Origin: an uncultured Lachnospiraceae bacterium
GTDB lineage: Bacteria > Bacillota > Clostridia > Lachnospirales > Lachnospiraceae
Assembly (NCBI GenBank): GCA_947648875.1
Contig: CANSPM010000024.1
Span: 1-55,003 of the forward strand
Reading direction: 5' to 3'
Length of the DNA stretch: 55,003 bases
The stretch's first letter is position 1. Every line of letters begins with the position of its first letter. Both the position numbers and the translations under genes were made by a program. Below are positions 18,895-26,467 of this stretch, piece by piece. The notes under the pieces are model-generated. The model saw only the letters and a list, made by a program, of their open reading frames with translations, was not told the origin of the DNA and did not search any database.

Positions 18895-19168
18895 AGAGTT
18901 CCGCTTATCCCCGAGGGACACTCTTGCCGGTGATCCATATAGGGCCTCTCCGTCGTCCCTATATGGATCAGTGCGCCCCTCCGGGATTCGCTGTTTAGAG
19001 TTCCGCTTATCCCCGAGGGACACTCTTGCCGGTGATCCATATAGGGCCTCTCCGTCGTCCCTATATGGATCAGTGCGCCCCTCCGGGATTCGCTGTTTAG
19101 AGTTCCGCTTATCCCCGAGGGACACTCTTGCCGGTGATCCATATAGGGCCTCTCCGGGATACGCTGTT
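18895..19168 (-). repeat. Structured tandem element, locus B (three copies, period 102)
   Basis: Copies lie at 18895-18996, 18997-19098 and 19099-19168. The first two are identical by eye. The third lacks 32 nt between two CTCCG repeats, consistent with slippage, and so has lost half of its main stem. On the minus strand each starts AAACAGC and ends GCGGAACTCT. Pairing: ATCCC/GGGAT, GGGGC-GCAC/GTGTCCC, and a perfect 14-bp stem TGATCCATATAGGG with its complement, followed by ACCGG. The array sits between gatA and gatB and ends 17 nt before the gatB ATG. Confidence 0.88.
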
Positions 19169-20617
19169 TTATTGTCCGGCTGATTTTATCGCCTGCTCAT
19201 AGGCGAAAGCCGCTCGGAGTATTTTCTTCTCCTGGAAACAGTCGCCCACCAGCTGAAGTCCTATGGGCAGGCCCCCGGAGTCTCTGCCGCAGGGGACGCA
19301 GATCCCCGGCAAACCGGCCAGATTTGCGGATATGGTATAGATATCACCCAGATACATCCTGATAGGGTCAGCCAGACTTTCCCCCAGCCTGGGGGCAGTG
19401 GTGGGAGACACGGGACCCAGGATCAGGTCGTACTCCGCAAAAGCCTGGTCAAAGGCATTCTTAATCATGGCTTTCACCTTTAGAGCTTTGAGATAATACG
19501 CGTTATAGTAGCCGGAACTCAATACAAAAGAGCCCAACATAATCCGGCGCTTTACTTCCGGACCGAATCCCTGGGAACGGGTCTGTTTGTACATGGCGTG
19601 CAATCCCATGTCCCCCGGCGCACGATACCCATATTTTATACCGTCAAAGCGCTCCAGGTTGGAACTGGCCTCCGCAGCGGCAATGGTATAGTAAGTGGGA
19701 ATGGCATACTGTACCAGGCCCAGGTCAAACTCTTCCACTACCGCGCCCCGCTCCCTGAGTACCGCCGCTGCCTGTAGCACCGCCGTTTTCACCTCCCCGT
19801 CCAGTCCTTCCTCAAAATAGTCTCTGGGAATCCCGATTCTCATCCCTGTGACATCCGTATTCAGTGCGCTGGCAAAATCCGTATCCTGCCGCTTCACCGA
19901 GGTGGAATCCTTGGGATCATGGGATGCAATGACCTCCAATACCGCAGCGCAATCCGTCACATTGCCGGTCAGGGGACCAATCTGATCAAGAGAAGAGCCA
20001 TACGCCACAAGGCCATACCTGGACACGGTTCCATAGGTGGGTTTCATACCCACCACACCGCAGTAGCCCGCAGGCTGGCGGATGGAACCGCCCGTGTCGG
20101 ACCCCAGGGCAAAAAAACATTCTCCCGCCGCCACTGCCGCAGCGCTGCCGCCGGAAGAGCCCCCCGGCACATGCTCCGGGTCGCGGGGATTACGGGTGGG
20201 ACCGTACCAGGAGGTCTCCGTGGTGGAGCCCATGGCAAATTCATCCATATTGGTCTTGCCGATGAGAACTGCCCCCGCGTTCTCCAGATTCTTCACGGCC
20301 TGGGCGGTAAATGTGGGCACATAATTATCCAATATTCTGGACGAGCAGGTAGTCCGCATTCCTTCTGTACACAGATTATCCTTGACCGCCATGGGAACAC
20401 CTGCCAGAGGACCTGTCAACTCCCCGGCTTCTATACGGCGCTGCGCCTGCTCCGCCCGCTTTATGGCTCCGTCCCTGTCAATGGTCACATAGCAATGATA
20501 GATCTCCTCCGTGCTTTGGATCTGGTAAAGCACCGCCTTCATGGCTTCAGGAGCGGAGGTTTTACCCTCCCTGATGGCCGCAGACAATTCCACAGCCGAA
20601 AGTGACAGCAATTCCAT
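19169..20617 (-). CDS. gatA: Glutamyl/aspartyl-tRNA amidotransferase subunit A
   Basis: The 482-residue amidase subunit releases ammonia from glutamine for GatB. The Ser-cisSer-Lys triad is in place: Lys79 in MAVKDN, Ser154 in PGGSSGGSAA and Ser178 in GSDTGGSIRQ. The amidase signature is complete. It is third in the aspS operon, separated from gatC by about 300 nt that hold a MITE-like repeat, and its stop abuts the last copy of the locus B element. Confidence 0.96.
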   Translation of the reverse strand: MELLSLSAVELSAAIREGKTSAPEAMKAVLYQIQSTEEIYHCYVTIDRDGAIKRAEQAQRRIEAGELTGPLAGVPMAVKDNLCTEGMRTTCSSRILDNYVPTFTAQAVKNLENAGAVLIGKTNMDEFAMGSTTETSWYGPTRNPRDPEHVPGGSSGGSAAAVAAGECFFALGSDTGGSIRQPAGYCGVVGMKPTYGTVSRYGLVAYGSSLDQIGPLTGNVTDCAAVLEVIASHDPKDSTSVKRQDTDFASALNTDVTGMRIGIPRDYFEEGLDGEVKTAVLQAAAVLRERGAVVEEFDLGLVQYAIPTYYTIAAAEASSNLERFDGIKYGYRAPGDMGLHAMYKQTRSQGFGPEVKRRIMLGSFVLSSGYYNAYYLKALKVKAMIKNAFDQAFAEYDLILGPVSPTTAPRLGESLADPIRMYLGDIYTISANLAGLPGICVPCGRDSGGLPIGLQLVGDCFQEKKILRAAFAYEQAIKSAGQ

Positions 20618-20760
20618 CTCTTTTTCCTCTTTCTAAAATATTGAAGTTCTTAGTCCAGTGGTGCCATCTGCATTAAATGCAGGCAAACCTCCTTGTCAGG
20701 GTTTCCAGCAGACGGTGTTTGTCTACGCTTCGGTCCGTGTCACACGTATACCACCAGGGG

Positions 20761-20912
20761 TACTGCCACATTTACGTTTCACCAAATGACTTGCCTGCAT
20801 TTCCATCTGCTGCGTTGTTGTCGGGCAACGATGCCACCGCATCGCCTCCCTCCGCGCCTTGCAGACTGAAAAAGCATTCTGCGTCATTTAGCTGAAAGTA
20901 AATGTGGCAGTA
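20761..20912. repeat. MITE-like inverted repeat between gatC and gatA
   Basis: A 30-nt arm at 20761-20790 (starting TACTGCCACATTTAC) is matched in reverse complement by 20883-20912, with about 25 of 30 positions agreeing. It encloses about 92 nt with no coding sense. The outer end touches the gatC stop codon (20915-20917). This looks like a small non-autonomous element inserted inside the operon. The rest of 20618-20760 holds no gene. Confidence 0.7.
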
Positions 20913-20914
20913 TA

Positions 20915-21208
20915 CTATTCAAATGTTTTGGGTACCACAAACATATTGTCCTTCTCCTCGGGGGCGTTCCGCAAAGTTTCCCGGCTTCCGTCTCCGTTGG
21001 TCACCACATCCTCACGGAACACATTCCGCGCCGGAAACACATGGGACATGGGTTCCACGTCGGTGGTGTCCAATTCTCCAAGCCGGTCGATATACTCCAG
21101 CATTTTCCCCATATCTTTTCCGGCCTGTTCCTTCTCCTCATCCGATAGTTCCAGCTTCGCCAGAATACTCACATATGCAATGATTTCCTCTGTAATCTGC
21201 CCTGCCAT
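20915..21208 (-). CDS. gatC: Glutamyl/aspartyl-tRNA amidotransferase subunit C
   Basis: The 97-residue stabilising subunit wraps GatA and GatB. It carries the family features: an N-terminal helix with LAKLELSDEE and a C-terminal segment with VFREDVV and RNAPEEKDNMFVVPK. The start at 21208 follows GGAGGTAAGT; an ATG four codons earlier overlaps that ribosome site and is rejected. It lies 45 nt after the aspS stop. Confidence 0.94.
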   Translation of the reverse strand: MAGQITEEIIAYVSILAKLELSDEEKEQAGKDMGKMLEYIDRLGELDTTDVEPMSHVFPARNVFREDVVTNGDGSRETLRNAPEEKDNMFVVPKTFE

Positions 21209-21253
21209 ACTTACCTCCATTTATACTCGCCAACGGTTCGTTTTTCCTTCCCG

Positions 21254-23005
21254 CTACTCTCTCACCTTGATATGAACCTCCCGCAACTGCTGCTCCGTCA
21301 CATCGTTGGGCGCGTCGCACATCAGATCCTGGGCCGTGCCGCTCATGGGAAAAGCAATGATCTCCCGGATGTTCTCCTCCCCCCGAAGCAGCATCAGCAT
21401 GCGGTCCACACCGGGAGCCATACCTGCATGGGGCGGCGCGCCAAACTGGAATGCCTGATACAGTGCGCCAAATCGGCTCTTCAATGTCTCCTCGTCATAA
21501 CCGGCAATGGCAAATGCCCTGGTCATGATCCGCATGTCATGATTGCGCACAGCCCCTGAGGAAAGTTCCACGCCGTTACATACAATATCATATTGGTAAG
21601 CCAGGATGTCAAGGGGATCTTGCCGCTCCAGCGCCTCCAGACCGCCCTGGGGCATGGAGAAGGGATTGTGGGTAAAGCAAATCTGCTTCGTCTCCTCATC
21701 AATCTCATACATGGGGAAATCGTTCACATAACAGAACCGAAAAGCGTTCTTTTCCACCAGCCCCAGTTTTTCACCCAATTCGAGCCGCAACAGGCCCGCA
21801 TAGTAGTTGGCCCGTTCCTCTCTGTCGGCAATAAAAAATATGGTGTCACCGGCTGTCAGTCCCATCAGCTGCGCCAGTTCCCCCTTTTTCTCCCGGGGGA
21901 TATATTTGTCAATGGGGCCTTTGTAAGACAGATCCTGATCCACCTCCAAATATCCCAGCCCCCCCATTCCCATGCCTGTGGCAAAGGCTAACAGCTTTTC
22001 GTGAAATCCCTTACTCATCTCCTCATGAACCCGGATCGCCCGAACGGTTCTGTCTATAAAGGGTTTGAAACCGCATTCCTGAAAGAATGCCGTCACATCC
22101 TGAATCCGCAGCGGATTGCGCAGATCCGGCTTGTCGGTGCCGAACTCCAGCATGGCTTGCCGATAGCTGATTACAGGAAAGGGTGCCTGGGTGATAACGG
22201 CTCCCACCGGGGCAAACTTCTCAAAAGTCGCCGTCAGTACCTCTTCGCCCACCCGAAACACATCTTCCTGTGTGGCAAAACTCATCTCAAAATCCAGCTG
22301 GTAAAACTCACCGGGAGACCGGTCCGCTCTGGCATCCTCATCTCGAAAACAGGGAGCAATCTGAAAATATCTGTCAAACCCCGCAACCATCAAAAGCTGC
22401 TTATACTGCTGAGGAGCCTGGGGCAACGCATAGAACTTACCCTTGTGTCTGCGGGAGGGAACAATATAGTCTCTCGCACCCTCCGGAGATGAGGCGCACA
22501 ATATAGGAGTCTGAATCTCCAAAAATCCCAGTTCTGTCATCTTCTGCCTCAAAAAGGCAATGACCCGGGAACGAAATACAATGGCATCCTTTACCCTGGC
22601 ATTGCGCAGATCCAGATACCGGTACTTAAGGCGCACATCCTCCCGGGTTTCCCTGGATGTCATCACTTCAAAAGGCAGCTGCTGATATACTTTTCCAAGC
22701 ACATCCACGCTGTGCGCTTCCAGTTCTATGGTGCCGGTGGGAATGCGGGGGTTATAAGTATCCTGATCCCTCTTTTCTATAATGCCCCTGACGGAGATAC
22801 ACATTTCCCGGCTCAATCCTTTCAACAGTTCCGCGCTTTGCATCACCACCTGCAATACGCCGTACATATCCCGCAGATCCACGAACGAAACGCCGCCATG
22901 ATCTCGAATATTTTCCACCCATCCGGCGGCCCGAATCGTACTGCCTACGAGTTCTTCGCTGATCTCTCCGATGTGCATGTCCCTGTATACGTTTTTCTGT
23001 GTCAT
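21254..23005 (-). CDS. aspS: Aspartyl-tRNA synthetase, probably non-discriminating
   Basis: Class IIb synthetase, 583 residues, bacterial type with the GAD insertion. It has the N-terminal OB-fold (GWVENIRDHGGVSFVDLRD), motif 2 (FRDEDARADRSPGEFYQLD) and motif 3 (GMAPGVDRMLMLL). His36 stands where E. coli AspRS has Leu30. In the family a His here marks enzymes that also charge tRNA(Asn) with Asp. With gatCAB directly downstream in one operon, the inferred job is Asp-tRNA(Asn) synthesis for amidation to Asn-tRNA(Asn). AAGGAGG precedes the ATG; regulation is by the T-box upstream. Confidence 0.95.
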   Translation of the reverse strand: MTQKNVYRDMHIGEISEELVGSTIRAAGWVENIRDHGGVSFVDLRDMYGVLQVVMQSAELLKGLSREMCISVRGIIEKRDQDTYNPRIPTGTIELEAHSVDVLGKVYQQLPFEVMTSRETREDVRLKYRYLDLRNARVKDAIVFRSRVIAFLRQKMTELGFLEIQTPILCASSPEGARDYIVPSRRHKGKFYALPQAPQQYKQLLMVAGFDRYFQIAPCFRDEDARADRSPGEFYQLDFEMSFATQEDVFRVGEEVLTATFEKFAPVGAVITQAPFPVISYRQAMLEFGTDKPDLRNPLRIQDVTAFFQECGFKPFIDRTVRAIRVHEEMSKGFHEKLLAFATGMGMGGLGYLEVDQDLSYKGPIDKYIPREKKGELAQLMGLTAGDTIFFIADREERANYYAGLLRLELGEKLGLVEKNAFRFCYVNDFPMYEIDEETKQICFTHNPFSMPQGGLEALERQDPLDILAYQYDIVCNGVELSSGAVRNHDMRIMTRAFAIAGYDEETLKSRFGALYQAFQFGAPPHAGMAPGVDRMLMLLRGEENIREIIAFPMSGTAQDLMCDAPNDVTEQQLREVHIKVRE

Positions 23006-23033
23006 GCCTGTTCCTCCTTATTAAGAGTTCCGC

Positions 23034-23148
23034 ATCTGCCCTCTCCTCTCCCTCCCCGGTGATGAATGTCTGGACGCTTTTGGCATCCCCACATTCATCA
23101 GGGCGCCGACAGCGCAGATGCTGTTTAAGAGTTCCGCATCTGCCCTGT
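23034..23148 (-). repeat. Structured element, locus C (one full copy and a fragment)
   Basis: The full copy at 23034-23126 runs AAACAGC to GCGGAACTC on the minus strand. It pairs as GCATCTGC/GCAGATGC (perfect 8 bp), TGATGAATGT/ACATTCATCA (perfect 10 bp) and GGATGC-caaaa-GCGTCC. About 22 nt of the 3' end of another copy (23127-23148) follows the T-box terminator, its 5' part lost. The full copy ends 28 nt before the aspS ATG. Confidence 0.85.
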
Positions 23149-23160
23149 ATTTCGGAACGC

Positions 23161-23612
23161 AAAAAAGCCCGGAATACAAAGCTGTATTCCGGGACGGATA
23201 TGTGGATATCCGCGGTACCACCCGCATTGACAAAAGCCTTTTTTACGCACTTTTGCCCTCTCTTACGCTTAACGCGCGCAACGGACTGTCCTACTTGCAT
23301 GTCCAGCATAAGCCACAACAGACCAATTTCCATCCGCCGTCCGGCTCCTGCGGTCAGGTTCAGACAACCTGCTCCGGAGTGTTGCCTGTGAGTCAGTTTC
23401 CGCCGGCCATGCTCTCAGTCGGTGACGATAAGTTTCGGTCTCCGAAACTTACCAGGCTGACTCCATCAGGCTCCTCACCTGATCCGCCATACCCACAGCC
23501 TTCCTGTTGCTTCCCCTGACAAGGGTCTCCTTCACTGCATTTTCATATTTACGGTTCAAAAATGTAAAAACGAAACACACAAAAACGATTTTTAAACCCG
23601 CCTTTGGGTGTT
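23161..23612 (-). ncRNA. T-box riboswitch of the aspS-gatCAB operon
   Basis: The T-box sequence GGGTGGTACCGCGG is at 23210-23223 on the minus strand. The competing terminator CCCGGAATACA-aagc-TGTATTCCGGG (23168-23193) with six Ts follows. The long Stem I region lies upstream to about 23540. A candidate specifier is AAC (23381-23383, minus strand) followed by A and CTCC, which could pair with GGAG at 23527-23530 at the base of Stem I. This would mean sensing uncharged tRNA(Asn). The T-box call is firm; the specifier is tentative, and GAC triplets occur nearby. Confidence 0.93.
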
Positions 23613-23618
23613 CTGTAC

Positions 23619-23647
23619 AGTGTATACGACCGAAATACATTTGTCAA
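23619..23647 (-). promoter_or_regulatory. Promoter of the aspS-gatCAB operon
   Basis: Minus strand TTGACA, 17 nt, TACACT, with transcription starting near 23612. The leader to aspS is about 600 nt. The promoter lies just beyond the end of the Rhs remnant. Confidence 0.7.
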
Positions 23648-23664
23648 GATATACAGCAAAAATA

Positions 23665-24086
23665 TTTCTATTTCTCCTTTCGTGTATTTGGTCAGGTGGT
23701 TCGCAGGACCGTACTGGTAGCTCTCTTCCACTCCTGCCGATACCCTGCGGCGGCGGTTCCCGGCCCTGTCGTAGTAGAGTACCTCGGTATAACCGGGGTA
23801 TTCCACCCTTGTCAGCCGGTTTTGGCCGTCGTAGGTGTAGCGGGTGTTGCCGCCTAACTGCTGTTTCTCCGTCCGATTCCTGTTGTGGTCGTAGGTATTG
23901 TGGTTGTCCACCAGTACCCCGTCCCCAAGCAGGGTTTTTAGGCTGGCCCGGTTCTTATCCGCGTCATAGGCGTACTCCGTGTAGAGGCTGCCGCTCTGTA
24001 GGCTCCTGATGGCTCCGTCGGGATAATAAGTGTATTTAGCCAGTATATTACCATTATTGTTTAACTCATGATAGACATAATTGCTA
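23665..24086 (-). pseudogene. Rhs/YD-repeat core fragment
   Basis: About 140 codons of YD-repeat protein: LAKYTYYPDG, TEYAYDADKNR, TRYTYDGQNRLTRVEYPG and VLYYDRAGNRRRR, ending near NHLTKYTKGE, after which the frame runs into unrelated AT-rich DNA. The 5' side stops at an in-frame TAA near 24087. It has neither a start nor the conserved core end, so it is a relic of a large Rhs polymorphic toxin. Its base composition is GC-rich like other Rhs cores and unlike the AT-rich immunity gene next to it. Confidence 0.85.
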
Positions 24087-24104
24087 TCTTAAATCAGGCA
24101 CATA

Positions 24105-24809
24105 CTACTTTTCATCTTTGGCATGATTGCAACAGATCATTCTTTCATAAATAGGTTCTGGTATTGTCATTAATTTCCAATTCTCTATTTTAAGCTCAAA
24201 ATTCCAATTTATAGGAACATAAGTTAAATGCCAAAACCTATAATGAAAACACATCGCGCACCATTCCCAATGTGCCCCCTGTCCTTTGTATTTCTTTTTC
24301 TTATAATTTACTTGTCCTGATACGTCAAGAGTATAATACTGATATAAGCATTTATTTCCACAAATCGGGCATTTCTCATTTAAGATAGTCTCGTCTTGAT
24401 GCTCGTTGAATATCTTTTTCCATAGTTTATCATATTTTTCAGGGACACTATTCCACCTAGTAATTCTACTTTCATCTTTATATGCCATATCCAAAATTTC
24501 AGGAATTGCTGTAAGTTTATTTCCATCAATTTTTAACTCTGAAGCCCACCAACTCGGCACTAAGACTTCTCCATGTTCAAAACTCCTACAATAACTACAC
24601 CATTGCCATTCAGACCCTTTTGTAATATATAACTCTGAATCTACCGATAATTTTAATTTCTTGCCAACTTGATAAAATCTATGTAACCCTTTGTTTTGGC
24701 AAATGGGACAATTTGCAGATAAATTAGGGCCTTCTCTGCTTTTCGAGAAAACAGAATTCCATTTTTCAATATATTTTTCTGGTACACTTTTCCAGCACTC
24801 ATTATTCAT
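24105..24809 (-). CDS. Probable immunity protein with two duplicated Cys-rich halves
   Basis: The 234-residue protein is made of two similar units (about 5-115 and 120-225). Each has a VPEKY start, an early W, a CPIC pair, a later WCxxC pair (WCSYC; WCAMC) and a closing TAIPE or MTIPE. Each unit probably binds one zinc. It is AT-rich, sits 8 nt after a polymorphic-toxin tail and beside an Rhs core fragment, the usual place of the cognate immunity gene. Function is inferred from position; I do not recognise the family with certainty. It appears intact. Confidence 0.7.
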   Translation of the reverse strand: MNNECWKSVPEKYIEKWNSVFSKSREGPNLSANCPICQNKGLHRFYQVGKKLKLSVDSELYITKGSEWQWCSYCRSFEHGEVLVPSWWASELKIDGNKLTAIPEILDMAYKDESRITRWNSVPEKYDKLWKKIFNEHQDETILNEKCPICGNKCLYQYYTLDVSGQVNYKKKKYKGQGAHWEWCAMCFHYRFWHLTYVPINWNFELKIENWKLMTIPEPIYERMICCNHAKDEK

Positions 24810-24817
24810 AATATTAT

Positions 24818-24956
24818 TTACCTTTCCCCCGAATATATGCTTCTAAGGCATTTCCCGCTCTATAAACTGTTCTTTCACCACTGCGGGTATTAATAGAATC
24901 CTCTTGCCCAGACCCCCTTAAATTAATTACAGCATCACGCAAGCCGGAATAGGCGG
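24818..24956 (-). pseudogene. C-terminal tail of a polymorphic toxin
   Basis: An open frame of about 46 codons without a start, beginning TPAYSGLRDAVINLRG and ending AGNALEAYIRGKGK then TAA, 8 nt before the immunity-like ATG. Tight toxin-immunity spacing and Rhs debris on the other side suggest that it is the last part of an Rhs C-terminal toxin domain whose body has been deleted. Upstream it runs into the terminator of the MazG-like gene. Confidence 0.55.
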
Positions 24957-24966
24957 GAGTAAAGAG

Positions 24967-25015
24967 AAAAAAACGCATACAAGCAGTAAATCCTTTTCAG
25001 ACTTACTGCTTGTAT
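24967..25015 (-). terminator. Intrinsic terminator after the MazG-like gene
   Basis: A perfect 13-bp stem (ATACAAGCAGTAA at 24977-24989 with 25003-25015), followed on the minus strand by GCG and seven Ts. Confidence 0.85.
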
Positions 25016-25078
25016 ATGCTGCTATTACAGGGAAGCGGTTACTAAATTTTCATGCAGTAACAATTCACAAACTGTAAT

Positions 25079-25408
25079 TTAAACACCTCTGGATTTTAAA
25101 TATCTGTCTTCATCTTCTCTTGCTTCTATAAAAACTTTTTCTAAATCAATTCTGTAGTAATCAGCTAATCTCATTATTTGTGCAACTACATCCGCCATCT
25201 CATTTCCTAGCCGCTCGTCAACATCAGGTACGTCCCCTTCTAAAGCATAATATCTTTCTTTGATCATAACCTGCTTTGCCAATTCACCGACCTGCTTTGT
25301 CAATTCAATCATAGCGCCCTCGGCCTTCCACTCCTGTAACTCAATCTTATTAAATCTTTTAACCACCTCTTTGTACATATCTTGCATTTCCGCAAAAGTT
25401 TTACCCAT
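25079..25408 (-). CDS. MazG-like nucleotide pyrophosphohydrolase
   Basis: The 109-residue all-alpha protein has the MazG-type pattern: ELTKQVGELAKQV for the first acidic helix and GNEMADVVAQIMRLAD for the second, with metal ligands Glu and Asp in E-x-x-x-D arrangement. Such proteins hydrolyse NTPs or dNTPs to NMP and PPi, often cleaning non-canonical nucleotides. The start at 25408 follows GGAGG nine bases upstream; an earlier in-frame codon at 25444 has no ribosome site. It is AT-rich like the neighbouring immunity gene. The substrate is unknown. Confidence 0.75.
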   Translation of the reverse strand: MGKTFAEMQDMYKEVVKRFNKIELQEWKAEGAMIELTKQVGELAKQVMIKERYYALEGDVPDVDERLGNEMADVVAQIMRLADYYRIDLEKVFIEAREDEDRYLKSRGV

Positions 25409-25484
25409 AAGTATATACCTCCATAAGCTCTGCCGCTCTTGCATAAGAGCACGATTTCCACCGGAAACAATTGTCTTTTTCCCG

Positions 25485-26063
25485 CTAAAAACATCTTAAT
25501 AAGAATTTGTCAAATACCTGTTCTCTATCCCTGGCGGTCTCAAAATATGGCAGACCATACCGCAGACACTGCTCTCTGATCAGTATGCTCTGTTCTACGA
25601 TATATACGGCACCCTCCCTGAGTTCCTCGTCTGACTTATAAAAGGTATAGTCTTTTTTTGTATCATATTTCTTCTGAATTTCAAAGCGCTCCCGGGGTGT
25701 CACGTCAGAGGTGATAAAATAATAGATCTCGCAGTTTGCACCGTGAATATATCTCATGTAATCCTCTGGCAGAAGCTGGTACATATCCAGCACCATGCCA
25801 GGCTCAAACTCATCGTACTCGGCGCTGTCCAGCATCGCCCGCACAAACGGAGCCATCTTGCCGCTGATCATATGGAGCGTGTCCATGGAGGACAGACCCG
25901 CATAAGTGTTGACTCCCGTCTCCGGAAAACATTTTTCAAATCCCGCTATGATGGAGTCCATGCTCACATGCTGATAACCATAACGCACCGCGAGCTGATG
26001 GGAGATGGTGCTTTTCCCCGCCCGGGGAACTCCCGCGATAATAATATTATTTTTCATTTTCAA
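25485..26063 (-). CDS. P-loop NTPase, small-molecule or adenylate-kinase-like
   Basis: The 192-residue protein has Walker A GVPRAGKST at about residues 10-18, a following VSMDS (Asp as in shikimate/adenylate kinase-like folds), and basic residues around TPRERFEIQKKYDTKKDY that may form a lid. It probably phosphorylates a small molecule or RNA end; the substrate cannot be told. AGAGG precedes the ATG. It is upstream of the MazG-like gene on the same strand (about 75 nt). Confidence 0.75.
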   Translation of the reverse strand: MKMKNNIIIAGVPRAGKSTISHQLAVRYGYQHVSMDSIIAGFEKCFPETGVNTYAGLSSMDTLHMISGKMAPFVRAMLDSAEYDEFEPGMVLDMYQLLPEDYMRYIHGANCEIYYFITSDVTPRERFEIQKKYDTKKDYTFYKSDEELREGAVYIVEQSILIREQCLRYGLPYFETARDREQVFDKFLLRCF

Positions 26064-26467
26064 CCTCTTTGCTTTTGTGTCGCTATCATTTCATCCCGAA
26101 CTCACCTTGCAGCGCCTATTATAGCGCGCAATCCCGTGTCTGCGGACTCACTGGGGACACGCAATACTCCGTCCACTGAATGGCGCAAAATCCGATATAA
26201 AAGAGCCCATAATATATCCAACCGGTTCTCTTCCCCATCAGCGTCGTGGCAATCCAGAACCTAACCGCCGGATACACCATAAGCAATAAAACACTGCGGC
26301 TACCCCAAAGCGCAAAACATGGATTGATCCCTTCCTCCAGTTCTTTTCGATAACTATCTTACCATATACCTTTGCGATTTTCAATACGCCCAAAAAACGG
26401 CGCGTCAAAGCCTCTGTCTCCTGCGGTACCTGCCGGACGATTCACCGATGGACTGACTGCCCATGCC
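26064..26467. other. Intergenic region, no gene seen
   Basis: This 404-nt region between the P-loop gene and the GH31 stop has no convincing coding frame. A TATAAT at 26118-26123 on the minus strand could be the -10 box of the P-loop gene, but its -35 is poor. No clear terminator for the GH31-independent side was found. Confidence 0.4.

Noticed and set aside
18895..19168. CRISPR array or integron attC sites
   Set aside because: Units are contiguous with no unique spacers. The ends AAACAGC/GCGGAACTC do not match the attC RYYYAAC/GTTRRRY pattern, and no cas or integrase gene is near.
18673..19183. Repetitive open frames crossing the B repeats on both strands
   Set aside because: They only reflect a 102-nt repeat whose length is a multiple of three. 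They overlap gatB or gatA and have no ribosome site.
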